Part shown: one piece after another, positions 45,445 to 56,400 of the stretch | How positions within the stretch are numbered: position 1 is the stretch's first letter | Layout of the letters: each line of letters begins with the position of its first letter | NCBI GenBank assembly: GCA_014872785.1 | Contig: WKFJ01000015.1 | Location: forward strand, 1 to 64,000 | Direction of reading: 5' to 3' | Source: Alteromonadaceae bacterium | Lineage (GTDB): Bacteria; Pseudomonadota; Gammaproteobacteria; Enterobacterales; Alteromonadaceae | Length of the DNA: 64,000 nt | Translations under genes and position numbers: made by a program | Notes under the pieces: generated by a model | Database searches by the model: none | What the model saw: only the letters and a program-made list of their open reading frames with translations | What the model was told of the DNA's origin: nothing

Positions 45445-46482
45445 GTGGCAAAAAGAAATAAACTAACTGAACGTCAAAAACGTCAGGTCGGCAAGAATCT
45501 CCGTAAAAAGCTATCTCAAAAGTCGCAAGACATCAGTGATGACAAGCTTGGTGCCGAACAACACGGTAGAGTTGTTGGGCGTTTTGGGCAGCACGCTGAT
45601 GTGCGAGATGATGCCGGTGTTGTTCGTCGTTGCCATATAAGAAGGACTGTTGATTCCGTTGTTTGTGGCGATCATGTTCAGTTTCGTGCGCTGGAGGTTG
45701 AAGAGGAAACCATCAAAGGGGTGATTGAAGCGGTCATTCCCAGAACCAGTGAACTGTCGCGCCCAGATTTTTACGATGGTATTAAGCCAATTGCGGCAAA
45801 CATTGACCAGATCATCGTTGTTAGTTCTTTATTACCCGCTTTTAGCAGTAATATCATCGATAGATACCTAGTAGCAGCTGAAGATGTGGGTATTACTCCA
45901 GTTATTGTACTCAATAAAATCGATTTGATGACCGAGGACAATAAAGCGGAAATACATGAGGCGCTGAGTAATTATCAAAAAATTGGCTATTCTGTGTTAC
46001 AGGTTAGCGGTAAAACCCAAGTGGGTGTTCAGCAACTAGAGACTTTGGTGAAAGACAAGGTCAGTGTATTTGTAGGGCAATCGGGTGTTGGAAAATCCAG
46101 TTTGATTAACGCGTTGATGCCCGAAGCAAATGAATTGGTTGGCGACGTTTCCGAGACTAGTGGCTTGGGACAACATACGACAACCAGTGCCAAATTATTA
46201 CGCTTTGCCAAAGGCGGTGAGTTAATAGATTCGCCGGGCGTTAGGGAATTTGCGTTGTGGCATCTTCCAGAAGAGAAAATAGCCAACTATTTTATCGAAT
46301 TCAGAGATTATCTTGGTGGTTGTAAGTTTAGGGATTGTAAACATTTAGACGATCCCGGTTGTTTGCTGCGTGAGGCCGTTGAAAATGGTGCGATTGCAAA
46401 GAGTCGTTTCCAAAACTATCACAGCATTGTGCAGACAATGGAAGAGCAGCGCCCCTCATTCTCTACACTAAAGCGAAAATAA
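45445..46482 (+). CDS. rsgA: Small ribosomal subunit biogenesis GTPase RsgA
   Basis: 345 aa, starting GTG. A basic N-terminal tail (KRNKLTERQKRQVGKNLRKKL) precedes an OB fold, then the circularly permuted GTPase: NKID (G4) comes before GQSGVGKSSL (G1) and DSPGVREF (G3), and a Cys/His zinc-binding C-terminus CKFRDCKHLDDPGC. It checks 30S maturation late in assembly. psd follows 41 bases downstream, same strand. Confidence 0.96.
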   Translation: MAKRNKLTERQKRQVGKNLRKKLSQKSQDISDDKLGAEQHGRVVGRFGQHADVRDDAGVVRRCHIRRTVDSVVCGDHVQFRALEVEEETIKGVIEAVIPRTSELSRPDFYDGIKPIAANIDQIIVVSSLLPAFSSNIIDRYLVAAEDVGITPVIVLNKIDLMTEDNKAEIHEALSNYQKIGYSVLQVSGKTQVGVQQLETLVKDKVSVFVGQSGVGKSSLINALMPEANELVGDVSETSGLGQHTTTSAKLLRFAKGGELIDSPGVREFALWHLPEEKIANYFIEFRDYLGGCKFRDCKHLDDPGCLLREAVENGAIAKSRFQNYHSIVQTMEEQRPSFSTLKRK

Positions 46483-46523
46483 TATACAATCGCGCTCCAC
46501 ATTTTAAAGGACAGATAGAAAAC

Positions 46524-47384
46524 GTGTTTTCAGACAGTTTTAAAATAAAAATTCAATATGTGATGCCGAAGCATCTGTTGTCTCGCATTGTTGGTAAATT
46601 AGCCGCGGCTAAATTGGGTTTTGTGACGACAAGTTTGGTTAAACTATTCGCGAAGCAATACAAGGTCGATATGCAAGAAGCGGCCAATGAAGATTTGTCT
46701 AGTTATGCCATCTTCAACGAGTTTTTTACCCGCCCATTGAAAGACGGAATACGTCCAATCGACTCAGCTAAAGAATCAGTGGTTTTCCCAGTTGATGGTT
46801 GTATTAGCCAGTTCGGTAAAATTGAAAACGACCAACTAGTACAGGCAAAAGGGCACAACTATTCGGTTCAAGCCTTGCTAGGTGGTGGTGAAGAGCTGAG
46901 CGCTCACTTCACTGATGGTGATTTTATGACAATTTACTTGTCGCCAAGAGATTATCACCGAATTCACATGCCGATTGACGGTACTTTGGAGAAAATGATT
47001 TATGTGCCTGGAGAGTTGTTCTCTGTCAATCCACTAACCGCTGAGAACGTACCGGGGCTGTTCGCAAGAAACGAACGCGTAGTCGCAATTTTTAACTCTG
47101 AGCATGGTAAGTTTTCGATGGTATTGGTGGGAGCAACAATCGTTGCCAGTATCGAAACGGTTTGGGCAGGCAATGTTACGCCACCTCCAGGGAAAAAAAT
47201 ACGTCAGTGGACTTACCCAGCAGATTCAGACACGGCGGTTTCCTTGGCAAAAGGTCAGGAAATGGGACGGTTTAAACTCGGTTCCACCGTGGTCATGGTG
47301 TACGAGTCTGGCATGCAAAACTTCGCAGAACTTGAAAACGGCGACGTGACTCGTTTGGGTCAGGTTAGCGGTCAGCTTCTCTAG
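46524..47384 (+). CDS. psd: Phosphatidylserine decarboxylase proenzyme
   Basis: 286 aa, GTG start. Self-cleavage at LGST (FKLGSTVVMVYE, near residue 252) makes the pyruvoyl group from Ser. The enzyme forms phosphatidylethanolamine at the inner membrane. The conserved His and Asp region is DYHRIHMPIDGTL. It follows rsgA in the usual order. Confidence 0.96.
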   Translation: MFSDSFKIKIQYVMPKHLLSRIVGKLAAAKLGFVTTSLVKLFAKQYKVDMQEAANEDLSSYAIFNEFFTRPLKDGIRPIDSAKESVVFPVDGCISQFGKIENDQLVQAKGHNYSVQALLGGGEELSAHFTDGDFMTIYLSPRDYHRIHMPIDGTLEKMIYVPGELFSVNPLTAENVPGLFARNERVVAIFNSEHGKFSMVLVGATIVASIETVWAGNVTPPPGKKIRQWTYPADSDTAVSLAKGQEMGRFKLGSTVVMVYESGMQNFAELENGDVTRLGQVSGQLL

Positions 47385-47387
47385 CAA

Positions 47388-48266
47388 GTGGACGGCGTCA
47401 AAAAGAGCTTAGTGGGTTTACACCTGGCAGTTGTACTGCTGGGTTTGACGGCGTTGTTCTCGAGAATTATTCCGCTGTCAGCAACCGATATTACCTTTGG
47501 ACGCTCTATCGTCGCTTGCCTTTGCCTGTTTGTTATCCTCAAAATATCAGGTAAATCACTACGCTTTTTAAATGCAAAAGATTTGGGTATCGGCATTTTA
47601 TTGGGCGTTTTAATGGCTGTGCATTGGGTGACCTATTTTGCTGCGATGCAATACTCATCGGTTGCCGTTGGCATGATTGCGCTCTTTACCTTTCCAGTTA
47701 TCACGGTGCTTTTGGAACCTTTCTTCGAAGGGATTAAATTGGTCTGGCAGGATTTAGTCAGTGCGGTGGTTGTCACCCTAGGGATTATACTCATTGTTCC
47801 TGACGCGTCATTATCCAACGATGTCACACTCGGAATCGTCGTAGGTATGCTGTCTGCTTTGCTTTATGCGCTTCGCAATTTAATTCACCGCAAGTACTTC
47901 TCTCACTATAGTGGTGCGCACGCGATGACTTTGCAGACCTTTGTGATAGTGCTTTGTTTGGTATTTTTTGCTTCTGAAGAGTTCTACAGCATGTCGATGG
48001 GTACGTTGATGCTGTTGGTTGTACTGGGCTCAGTTTGTACTGCCGCGCCTCATGCGCTAATAGCGTCTAGTCTCAAGTATTTGCGGGCAAAGACGTTCTC
48101 TTTGATTGCCTGTGCACAACCTTTGTACGGGGTGATATTTGCCATGTTGGTGCTCAATGAAAACCCTAATATCCAGACGTTATTGGGAGGGATCTTGGTT
48201 ATCAGTGCTGCGGTTTACGAAACGGTTAATGCGCAAAAACTACATAACAAAGCCGAAAACAAATAA
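47388..48266 (+). CDS. EamA/DMT-family transporter
   Basis: 292 aa with ten predicted transmembrane helices as two EamA repeats (about 1-140 and 150-290). Characteristic glycine and proline-rich helix ends (AMQYSSVAVGMIALFTFPVITVLLE; LIACAQPLYGVIFAMLVLNENP) match the family. The start is GTG, 3 bases after the psd stop, so it is co-transcribed with psd. Substrate unknown; many are exporters of amino acids or metabolites. Confidence 0.85.
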   Translation: MDGVKKSLVGLHLAVVLLGLTALFSRIIPLSATDITFGRSIVACLCLFVILKISGKSLRFLNAKDLGIGILLGVLMAVHWVTYFAAMQYSSVAVGMIALFTFPVITVLLEPFFEGIKLVWQDLVSAVVVTLGIILIVPDASLSNDVTLGIVVGMLSALLYALRNLIHRKYFSHYSGAHAMTLQTFVIVLCLVFFASEEFYSMSMGTLMLLVVLGSVCTAAPHALIASSLKYLRAKTFSLIACAQPLYGVIFAMLVLNENPNIQTLLGGILVISAAVYETVNAQKLHNKAENK

Positions 48267-48269
48267 GTC

Positions 48270-48971
48270 ATGAAGATTTACGCTCATCGCGGTGCAAGTG
48301 GCGATTATCAGGACAATACCTTGCTTTCTTTCGAAATGGCCATTGCACAGGGGGCCGATGGCATTGAGTTAGATGTATTCGAAGCCGATGGCGAATTGTA
48401 TATTTTTCATGACCGATTCTTGGATAAACTGGGATTGCCTGGTGTTCTAACAGAAAATGCTTTGCGTGAACAAATAAGCTCGTTACGGGTCGATGGTGAA
48501 CATCCTGTGCCCACACTGCAAGGTGCATTGGAAAAAATTGCTGGCCGCTGCACGGTAAATATCGAATTAAAGGGTATCCGGAATTTTACTTTATTAGTTG
48601 ATGCTGTGTCTGAGGCATTAAACTCTTTCAATTTTGTAGAGGAACAATTTTTGGTATCAGCATTTGATCATCCAATGCTGATTCAAGCAAAAATGCTTTT
48701 ACCTGCGTTAGATTACGCTTTCCTAACAGCGTCAATCCCTATGAGCTTTGATACGTTTGAGCAACACGCAATAACAAGTTGGCATGTTGATGTGAATGTT
48801 CTAACTAAAGACGCGGTAGCAAGAGCGCATCTTCAAGGTATCGCGGTTCGCGCTTACACCGTGGATAGAGAATACGATTTGGTAACTCTGCAGTCTTGGG
48901 GAGTTGATGGAGTATTTACTAATTTTCCCAAAAGAAGTCGCGCAATATTAGCCAAACACGTCAAAAATTAG
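48270..48971 (+). CDS. Glycerophosphodiester phosphodiesterase
   Basis: 233 aa, cytoplasmic. The catalytic and metal ligands are in AHRGASGDYQDNT (His, Arg), GIELDVFEADGELYIFHDRFLD (Glu, Asp, His). It hydrolyses deacylated phospholipids to glycerol 3-phosphate. It starts 3 bases after the EamA gene and its stop overlaps the convergent response regulator stop. Confidence 0.9.
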   Translation: MKIYAHRGASGDYQDNTLLSFEMAIAQGADGIELDVFEADGELYIFHDRFLDKLGLPGVLTENALREQISSLRVDGEHPVPTLQGALEKIAGRCTVNIELKGIRNFTLLVDAVSEALNSFNFVEEQFLVSAFDHPMLIQAKMLLPALDYAFLTASIPMSFDTFEQHAITSWHVDVNVLTKDAVARAHLQGIAVRAYTVDREYDLVTLQSWGVDGVFTNFPKRSRAILAKHVKN

Positions 48972-50131
48972 AAAAGCTCGACGTCTTCGCCTTTGTCTTC
49001 GTCTGAGTTGTCTAGTTCACTCTGTTCATCCTTGTCGTCTTCCACCACATCAAGCGCAGATATGCAGTCGCCGATCATGTCTTGAATACGGTCTAACTTG
49101 GAACTTTCCTCGCGCGAGCGTATTTCCTTTTCAATCATGTTCAAGAAAAAAGCTTCTTGGTTTTCATCCATATCGAGTTGATGAAAACTCATGCCAATTT
49201 GCAATTCAATGTTTTCCATCAATTGACGTTTTTCGGTTTCCATCTCAGAAACGCCCTCCGATAGCATGGCCATCGCAGTACCCAATTGTTCACGGGTTTC
49301 AAGTAAAGATTTGTGTTCACAAATCGCGACAAAGCGAGAGTTGATAGCGGGTATTAACTTAGCGGCAACATCAAGCATGGCATCGTATGACTTGGTGGCA
49401 TTAGCCGGCATGTTTTTGACGAGAATCGATACGTGTTCATCATTAAAAATACAGCGCTTACCGAAGTTGTATATTCGTCCCATACCTTTTAGTAAGTCGA
49501 ATATTTGTAGCTCAATGTCACTACAGGACTCTTCGTCCACGTCATAAGACATGACTTTCCCAGCAATGCGCAATTGCAATGCACAGTGAAAGCCCTGATT
49601 CATAAAGTTTTGTAACACTTCATCGGCGAGCTTTTCGACGGTAGTGCATTTGTTTAGACGCGATACAAGTTCAAGTGCATTGCCATATGATGCGGCTTGC
49701 TTCATAACCGTTTCGGTCATGGATTGAATATTTTGATCTTGTTCCTCGAGTGCTTTTATCTTCTCTAGATCGCGAGAAAGTCGTAGCATACGCTCGTGAA
49801 ACGCAGTGACATTAAACGGTTTGGTAATGTAATCGCCAGCACCAAGCTCATACGCCTCTTTTACGACAGCGTCGTCACTATCTGCACTTAAAATAACGAT
49901 CTGAGGGCGATTTTCAGCTGGATAAGTATTTAGCTCTCGACACACGTCCAGACCCGTTTGGTCAGGCATGTGAATGTCTAGTACAAGAATTTGGAACTTG
50001 TTTTCGGATATGAGTTTTAATGCTTCCTTAGCATTTTCAGCAAATTGCAGCCGAAAACTATCCTGAAACATCAGTTTCAGTAGTTCCCTTAGATGCTCAT
50101 CATCATCTGCAATTAGTACGTCATGTTTCAC
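48968..50131 (-). CDS. Response regulator with unassigned C-terminal region
   Basis: 387 aa, GTG start. An N-terminal receiver (about 1-120; DD at 10-11, phospho-Asp D52 in LVLDIHMP, KPF) is followed by a coiled-coil helix (RDLEKIKALEEQDQNIQ), then a domain of about 130 residues that resembles no output domain I recognise, then a second helical stretch and a highly acidic tail ending GEDVELF. No DNA-binding motif is seen. It lies divergently upstream of cheY, so it may modulate or branch from the che operon. Confidence 0.85.
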   Translation of the reverse strand: MKHDVLIADDDEHLRELLKLMFQDSFRLQFAENAKEALKLISENKFQILVLDIHMPDQTGLDVCRELNTYPAENRPQIVILSADSDDAVVKEAYELGAGDYITKPFNVTAFHERMLRLSRDLEKIKALEEQDQNIQSMTETVMKQAASYGNALELVSRLNKCTTVEKLADEVLQNFMNQGFHCALQLRIAGKVMSYDVDEESCSDIELQIFDLLKGMGRIYNFGKRCIFNDEHVSILVKNMPANATKSYDAMLDVAAKLIPAINSRFVAICEHKSLLETREQLGTAMAMLSEGVSEMETEKRQLMENIELQIGMSFHQLDMDENQEAFFLNMIEKEIRSREESSKLDRIQDMIGDCISALDVVEDDKDEQSELDNSDEDKGEDVELF

Positions 50132-50201
50132 GGCTATCCCTACATTGAATTGAGTACGTTCTCAAACTTTCAATTTATATCATATATACTTACATAACAA
50201 A

Positions 50202-50216
50202 GCAAGTCGGACTTGC
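50202..50216. promoter_or_regulatory. Small inverted repeat between response regulator and cheY
   Basis: GCAAGT and ACTTGC are separated by CGG in the 266-base divergent region (50132-50397). It may be an operator site; no flagellar sigma28 box is visible near cheY. Confidence 0.3.
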
Positions 50217-50397
50217 ATAGTTAAGATAATTAAACCAAAGTTTAATTGCCATGTTATTGAAAATAGTTGAACTTTTAAACCACGCCAAGAATTTATGTGT
50301 TTTAAAGTGAAAAAAAAAATTATGTGCTACTTTATTCTAAGGGGCATTTGGCAATACACTTGATTTTTTGTGACGGAATTCTAAGGACACCGAAGAA

Positions 50398-50760
50398 ATG
50401 AAAAAGATACTCACTGTTGATGACTCGGCTTCAATGCGCGCAATGGTTGCGTTTACGCTAAAGGCACAGGGATTCGATGTGACCGAAGCTGTACATGGTC
50501 AGGAGGGTCTAGATAAAGCCACTGCGTCTACTTTTGATTTGATCATCTCAGACGTCAACATGCCTGTTATGGATGGTATAGAGTTCATTACTAACGTTCG
50601 TAAACTCGAAGCCTACAGATTCACTCCCATCTTAATGCTTACCACCGAGTCTGGTTTAGACAAGAAACAAGAAGGTAAAAGCGCGGGTGCAACTGGTTGG
50701 ATAGTTAAACCGTTTGACCCACAAAAACTGGTAGCTGTAGTAAATAAAGTTTTGAAATAA
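50398..50760 (+). CDS. cheY: CheY-like single-domain response regulator
   Basis: 120 aa, only a receiver. DD at 8-9, phospho-acceptor D52 (ISDVNMP), T/S at MLTTES, and K in IVKPF. There is no output domain, so it acts by protein contact. It resembles CheY of alternative pathways rather than a flagellar one. First gene of the che operon, followed by cheA after 62 bases. Confidence 0.9.
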   Translation: MKKILTVDDSASMRAMVAFTLKAQGFDVTEAVHGQEGLDKATASTFDLIISDVNMPVMDGIEFITNVRKLEAYRFTPILMLTTESGLDKKQEGKSAGATGWIVKPFDPQKLVAVVNKVLK

Positions 50761-50822
50761 GGTAACGCCGAACCATCCAGGGATAAGGTAGAAAACACGA
50801 TAAATGTAGGCTGGTAAGCAAT

Positions 50823-52916
50823 ATGAGCGACCCGTTAGAGCGATTCAAAGCGGTCTTTTTTGACGAAAGTGCCGAGGCTATTGATGCTATAGAACGCAAC
50901 TTATTGAACGTTGATGACGCTTCCGATATGGATTCGGAAACCATTAACGATATTTTCCGCTCTGCTCATTCACTAAAAGGTGGTAGTGCCACTTTCGGTA
51001 TGGGCTCGTTAACTGAATTTACACATGTCATGGAAACTCTGCTGGACAAGGTTCGTGCTAACGAACTTAGCCTGACGCAGGATATCCTCGACTGTTTGTT
51101 TTCATCATTAGATGTATTGAGGAATTTGGTTTCTCATTATCAGTTCGAAGATGAAATAAATGAGTCCAGTATGATTGAGGTACGCAGTGAGTTGGAGCGC
51201 TTGCTCGACCCGAGCGCCTCCTCCAGTGCACCAGCGGCTGCGGTAGCTTCCGCAGCTGTACCAGCCTCTGCTCCTGCGGAGTCTGCGACTGACGGTACCC
51301 ATTGGCGCATCGAGTTTGCGCCAGATCCGCAGATCATGATGACGGGTAATGATCCACTTCGCTACATTGAGGAATTAACCGACCTTGGTGAAATCGAAGT
51401 ATCTTGCAAGACCTCCGGCGTCCCGCAATTTGGCACGCTTGAACCGACTAATATTCATTTGATTTGGACAGTTGAAGTCAAATCTAAAGAGCCAATAGAC
51501 GAAGAAGCTCTCAAAGATGTCTTTTTGTGGATAGAGGACGAAGCCGAATTCACCTTTACCAATTTAGGTGGAGCTGCACCAGCAGCTGTAACACCGCCAG
51601 CACCTGTCGCTGAAGCGCCTTCAGGACAAACTCCTGTTGCAACTCCCGAGGTGCAACCGCAAACTCAAGCGACTGCTTCGCCTCCTGCAACCGCACAACC
51701 TGAGAAAAAAGCACCAGCACAAGCGCAGGCGTCGAAGAAACGCGCCTCGCAATCTATTCGGGTCGATTTAGAGAAAATAGACAGCTTAATCAATTTACTA
51801 GGTGAATTGGTAATCACTCAATCTATGCTGAGCATCTATGGCGACGAGGAAAAGTATCCTCAGTTTGAGCGCTTATCCGAAGGCCTCTCTCAGTTAGAGC
51901 GCCACACTCGTGATCTGCAAGAAGGCGTTATGCGAATTCGCATGCTGCCGATTGATTTTTGCTTCAGCCGCTTCCCAAGAATGGTGCGTGACCTTGCAAA
52001 ACAGTTAGACAAATCCATTGCGGTGGAAATCATTGGTGAGAATACCGAAGTGGACAAAACGGTTATTGAAGAACTCAATGACCCACTTGTGCACCTAGTG
52101 AGAAACTGTGTTGATCATGGACTTGAAACTCGCGATGAACGTATTGCCGCTGGCAAGTCGGAAACCGGCACGGTGACTCTAAAAGCCTTCCATCAGGTAG
52201 GTAATATCATTATCGAAATTTCAGATGATGGTGCGGGTTTGAATACAGAAAGAATTCGCAAAAAAGCAATTGAAAATGGGGTTATAAAAGCTAACAGTCA
52301 GCTTAATGACCAATCAATCCACGAACTGATTTTTGCACCGGGATTTTCCACTGCCGACGCCGTTACCGATCTGTCGGGTCGCGGTGTAGGTATGGACGTG
52401 GTTAAACGTAACATCCGAGGCTTAGGCGGTACGATCGACGTGCGCTCTACCGAAGGCGAAGGTACCGTATTCACTATTCGCTTGCCGTTGACGCTCGCTA
52501 TCCTTGACGGCCAACTGCTCAAAGTGGGTACTGAGACCTATATCATTCCAATGTTGTCCATCATTGAATCTATTCAATTAAAATCTGCAGACATCAATAA
52601 GGTAGGTCGGCGCGATGTTTCTTTTAAATGGCGTGGCAACTTTATTCCTATTTTAAACCTCGCTGAGGTCTTTGACTGCCCGATGGAACAAGACCAGTTA
52701 ATTGAGTCTGGACTCGTTGTTGTCGTCGAGAGTGACAATAAACATTGCGGTATATTGGTTAGTGAATTAACCAATCATCAGCAGGTCGTGGTCAAATCCT
52801 TAGAAGCCAACTACGATAAAGTAGAAGGTCTTTCAGGTGCAACTATATTGGGCGATGGCTCGGTGGCATTGATCATCGATGTAGGTGCGCTAATTACAAG
52901 AGTGAGGATGCACTAA
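50823..52916 (+). CDS. cheA: Chemotaxis histidine kinase CheA
   Basis: 697 aa. The P1 HPt domain has H49 (FRSAHSLKGGSATFG). An Ala/Pro linker (about 133-158) leads to a middle domain (about 160-260) with NDPLRYIEELTDLGEIE, not a standard P2, then another Ala/Pro/Gln linker. Then P3, HATPase (N box DPLVHLVRNCVDHGLE; DDGAGLNTERI; GRGVGMDVVK), and the CheW-like P5 domain. It phosphorylates CheY and CheB. TAATG overlap with cheW. Confidence 0.95.
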   Translation: MSDPLERFKAVFFDESAEAIDAIERNLLNVDDASDMDSETINDIFRSAHSLKGGSATFGMGSLTEFTHVMETLLDKVRANELSLTQDILDCLFSSLDVLRNLVSHYQFEDEINESSMIEVRSELERLLDPSASSSAPAAAVASAAVPASAPAESATDGTHWRIEFAPDPQIMMTGNDPLRYIEELTDLGEIEVSCKTSGVPQFGTLEPTNIHLIWTVEVKSKEPIDEEALKDVFLWIEDEAEFTFTNLGGAAPAAVTPPAPVAEAPSGQTPVATPEVQPQTQATASPPATAQPEKKAPAQAQASKKRASQSIRVDLEKIDSLINLLGELVITQSMLSIYGDEEKYPQFERLSEGLSQLERHTRDLQEGVMRIRMLPIDFCFSRFPRMVRDLAKQLDKSIAVEIIGENTEVDKTVIEELNDPLVHLVRNCVDHGLETRDERIAAGKSETGTVTLKAFHQVGNIIIEISDDGAGLNTERIRKKAIENGVIKANSQLNDQSIHELIFAPGFSTADAVTDLSGRGVGMDVVKRNIRGLGGTIDVRSTEGEGTVFTIRLPLTLAILDGQLLKVGTETYIIPMLSIIESIQLKSADINKVGRRDVSFKWRGNFIPILNLAEVFDCPMEQDQLIESGLVVVVESDNKHCGILVSELTNHQQVVVKSLEANYDKVEGLSGATILGDGSVALIIDVGALITRVRMH

Positions 52917-53419
52917 TGGCTGAGATTCAAAATAATCCTGCCAGTCAGGCAATCGAAGATATTGATGAGTTAGATGAAAACGTAAAGTCGGAGTGGCTGA
53001 GTTTCAAATTAGCAGGTCTCGACTACGCTGTAGACATTTTACGCGTTCAAGAAATCCGCGTGTGGCAAGCGTCAACGCGCATACCTTACTCTCCTAGCTA
53101 CGTAAATGGTTTGATAAATCTGCGTGGCTCCATCGTGCCGATAGTGGATTTGCGTACGCGCCTGGGAATGGACACCAAAGAATACGATTCCGAAACAGTC
53201 GTATTAATTATGGACGTAGAATTTGAAGAGGGCGGCAAAACCATTGGGATCATCGTGGATGCCATTTCTGAGGTGGTTCAAACCGATGTCAATAATTCTC
53301 AACTGTCCCCTGAATTTGACCTGTCGATTGATAAAAACTTTGTCGCCGGAATCGCGGATGATGGTGACAAGATGGTCATTTTATTGAAAGTCGACACGTT
53401 ACTGGATTTAGATATCTAA
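52916..53419 (+). CDS. cheW: CheW scaffold protein 1
   Basis: 167 aa. CheW fold with [19 protein letters not shown] and [21 protein letters not shown], conserved in family. It couples CheA to receptors. Its N-terminal 25 residues are an acidic extension before the CheW core. It overlaps cheA by one base, so stoichiometry is set by coupling. A second, different CheW follows the receptor gene. Confidence 0.93.
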   Translation: MAEIQNNPASQAIEDIDELDENVKSEWLSFKLAGLDYAVDILRVQEIRVWQASTRIPYSPSYVNGLINLRGSIVPIVDLRTRLGMDTKEYDSETVVLIMDVEFEEGGKTIGIIVDAISEVVQTDVNNSQLSPEFDLSIDKNFVAGIADDGDKMVILLKVDTLLDLDI

Positions 53420-53454
53420 AATCGGCTGTACGCCGTAACTTGAGAGCAAAGCAC

Positions 53455-56400
53455 ATGGGAAGTAAAGTTAAAGTCGTTTGCCTGACTAGCCTATTCATTC
53501 TTTTGGTGAATGTGGCGTTAACGTGGCACTTAGCACAAGGAAGCCAACTCTTTTATATCGTTTTAGCTGCATCACTTATTGTTGCTGCGTTGTTGACATC
53601 GCTGATGGGTGTGAAACTTGTTTCCTACGAAAAAACACACCAACTTATCAAACAAAAACTGACCTCAAACGGCATTGTTGAAACTGACACATCACTTACA
53701 GAGTTAGCTGATCTACTTGGTGACTTTAGACACGCTTTTAATGGCGATATCGAACGATTAAGGGGCGAAGCACGTGAAAACGCTGAGAAGGCTCGCATTG
53801 CTGAATCCGGTATCGAGTCTGTAGACAGCCCAATGATGTTGCTGAGTGCGTCGGGCGAAGTGACTTTTACCAATGGAGCTTGTTCTAGGTTTCTACAGCA
53901 AAATCAGTTGGCGCTGCAGCAACAATACAGCCAGATGTACCAGGGCGGCTTATTAGGAAAAAATATAGCGTCCTTATTGGGAATAAGTTTATCGCAACAG
54001 TCCAGCGAACTCGCTATCGACGCTGCTGGCAGCAGCTTTATGTTAAAAACCTCGACATTGGGTCAGTCAGACGGCTTCCTCGTGCAATGGTTTGACATGT
54101 CAAACGTTCAAAAAGAAGCGGCCGCGAAACAACACATGGCACGTTTGCAAACCGCAATCTCGGCGGTACAAACAAATGTAATGATTGCCGATGAAGCTTT
54201 TAATATCGTCTATATCAACGAAACTTTACGTGAAATGTTCGAACGCAACCAGGGCACGTTTGCTTCAGCCTTTGGTAACTTTAGCACCGACGCGTTGATC
54301 GGCAGTAATATTGATATCTTTCATAAAAATCCTGCTCACCAACGTGGCATACTGGAATCGCTAACCTCTACCTATAGCTCTGATGTTGATATCGGCGATC
54401 TCACGTTTGGATTGGTAGTTAATCCGATTTTTGGCGAAGACGGCGCTCGCATTGGCACTGTAGTCGAATGGGCGGATTTAACGGAGCAAAAAGCTAGCGA
54501 AGAGCAGGCCAGAGTAAATGCCCGAATGAAGGTCGCGTTGGACAATGTTAGTACTAATGTGATGCTTGCTGATAATGACTGCAATATCATTTATCTGAAC
54601 AACAGCTTACGCGAAATGATGCGTAAACATCGCAGTAAATTCCAAACCCTTGACCCACAGTTTGACCCTGACAAGCTAATTGGCGTCAATATCGATAAGT
54701 TCCACAAAACGCCTTCTCATCAGCGTAATTTACTGGCGCAGTTGAACGGAACCTATCATTCAGAGATTTCTCTGGAGGGACTCGTATTCTCACTTACGGC
54801 CAACCCCGTTGTCGACGATAAAGGGGAGCGCATTGGCAGTACGCTTGAATGGGAAGACATTACAGCTGAAAAAGAAGCTGAAGTAGTCGCAATGGCGAAT
54901 GCACGCGTTAAGGTAGCGCTTGATAACGTGACAAGTAATGTGATGCTTGCAGATATGGATTACAACATCGTTTATGTGAACAACGCGGTTCAAGAAATGT
55001 TGTTAACCGCCCAGTCTGACCTTAAAAAAGAATTGCCCAATTTTGATGCCCGAAATTTGGTTGGCCGCAGTATCGACCTGTTCCATAAGAATCCTGCGCA
55101 TCAGCGAGCCATGCTAAGTAAGCTCGAAAGTACTTATAAAACCAAAATCAAAGTGGGTGTCAGACATTTTGATCTGATTGCCACGCCGGTATTGGACGAC
55201 AAACGCAATAAGTTGGGCGTTGTGGTTGAATGGAAAGACATTACGGCACAACTACAGATTGAAAAAGAACTCGAAAAACTTGTTGAAAGTGTGAGCACCG
55301 GTAAATTAGGTGCGCTTATTAGCACTGACGATAAAGAAGGCTTCTACCTTACCCTGTCAGAAGGGTTGAATAAGATTTCGCAAACCGTAAATGGGTTTGT
55401 CAGCGATATCAGTGCTAGCCTGCAAAAACTCGCTGACGGCGACCTTAGTATCGCCATTACTAACAACTACTCCGGTATGTATGAATCGGTTAAAATGTCC
55501 GTTAATACGACCATTGCCAAGTTGAATCAGGTGATCACTGACATTCAGTATTCCTCTAGTGAGATTCAGTCTGCAAACCAGGAGATATCGCAAGGTAACG
55601 ATCAGCTTTCTGCACGCACAGAACAACAGGCATCTTCGCTTGAAGAAACTGCTGCCAGCTTAGAAGAGTTAACTAGTAATGTGAAAGCCACGGCAGACAG
55701 TTCCAGAACTGCCAATAATTCTGCCGCCAATACCCGTAGTCAAGCTGAAAAAGGTGGTGAGATTGTTGCCGAAGCAATGGAATCGATGGCGGCGATTACC
55801 GAAAGTTCTAACCGTATTGTTGAGATCATTAGCGTTATAGACGAAATCGCCTTCCAAACCAATCTACTCGCGCTGAATGCGTCTGTTGAAGCGGCTCGGG
55901 CAGGTGACCAAGGACGCGGCTTTGCAGTGGTGGCCAATGAAGTTCGTAACCTCGCGCAGCGCTCGGCTGTTTCGGCCAAAGAGATCAAAGAACTCATCGA
56001 CCAGAGCTCGGAGCGCGTTGCTACCGGGAGTGAACTGGTTACCCGTTGTGGAACCTCGCTTAACGAAATTTTAAGCAACGCAAAAGAGCTATCAGACCTC
56101 ATCGCAGGAATTGCAAGTGCCACCAATGAGCAAGCCGTGGGTATCGGTGAAGTTAATGTTGCACTGAACCAACTTGATGACATTACCCAACAAAATGCGG
56201 CGCTATCAGAGGAAGTATCGGCTGCAAGCCAGTCTTCGGTTAAGCAGGCTTCCGATATGGTGCATTTGCTAGAGTTCTTCTTTGTTAATAAAGGACAGAC
56301 GAAGCCCGCAGCGAGCATGCAGACGCAACGCTCGACGCAAGAGTCAGCTTCGAAGAAGATCGCTTCGGCGCCTAAACCAATTACTAAGCCAAAGGCTTCT

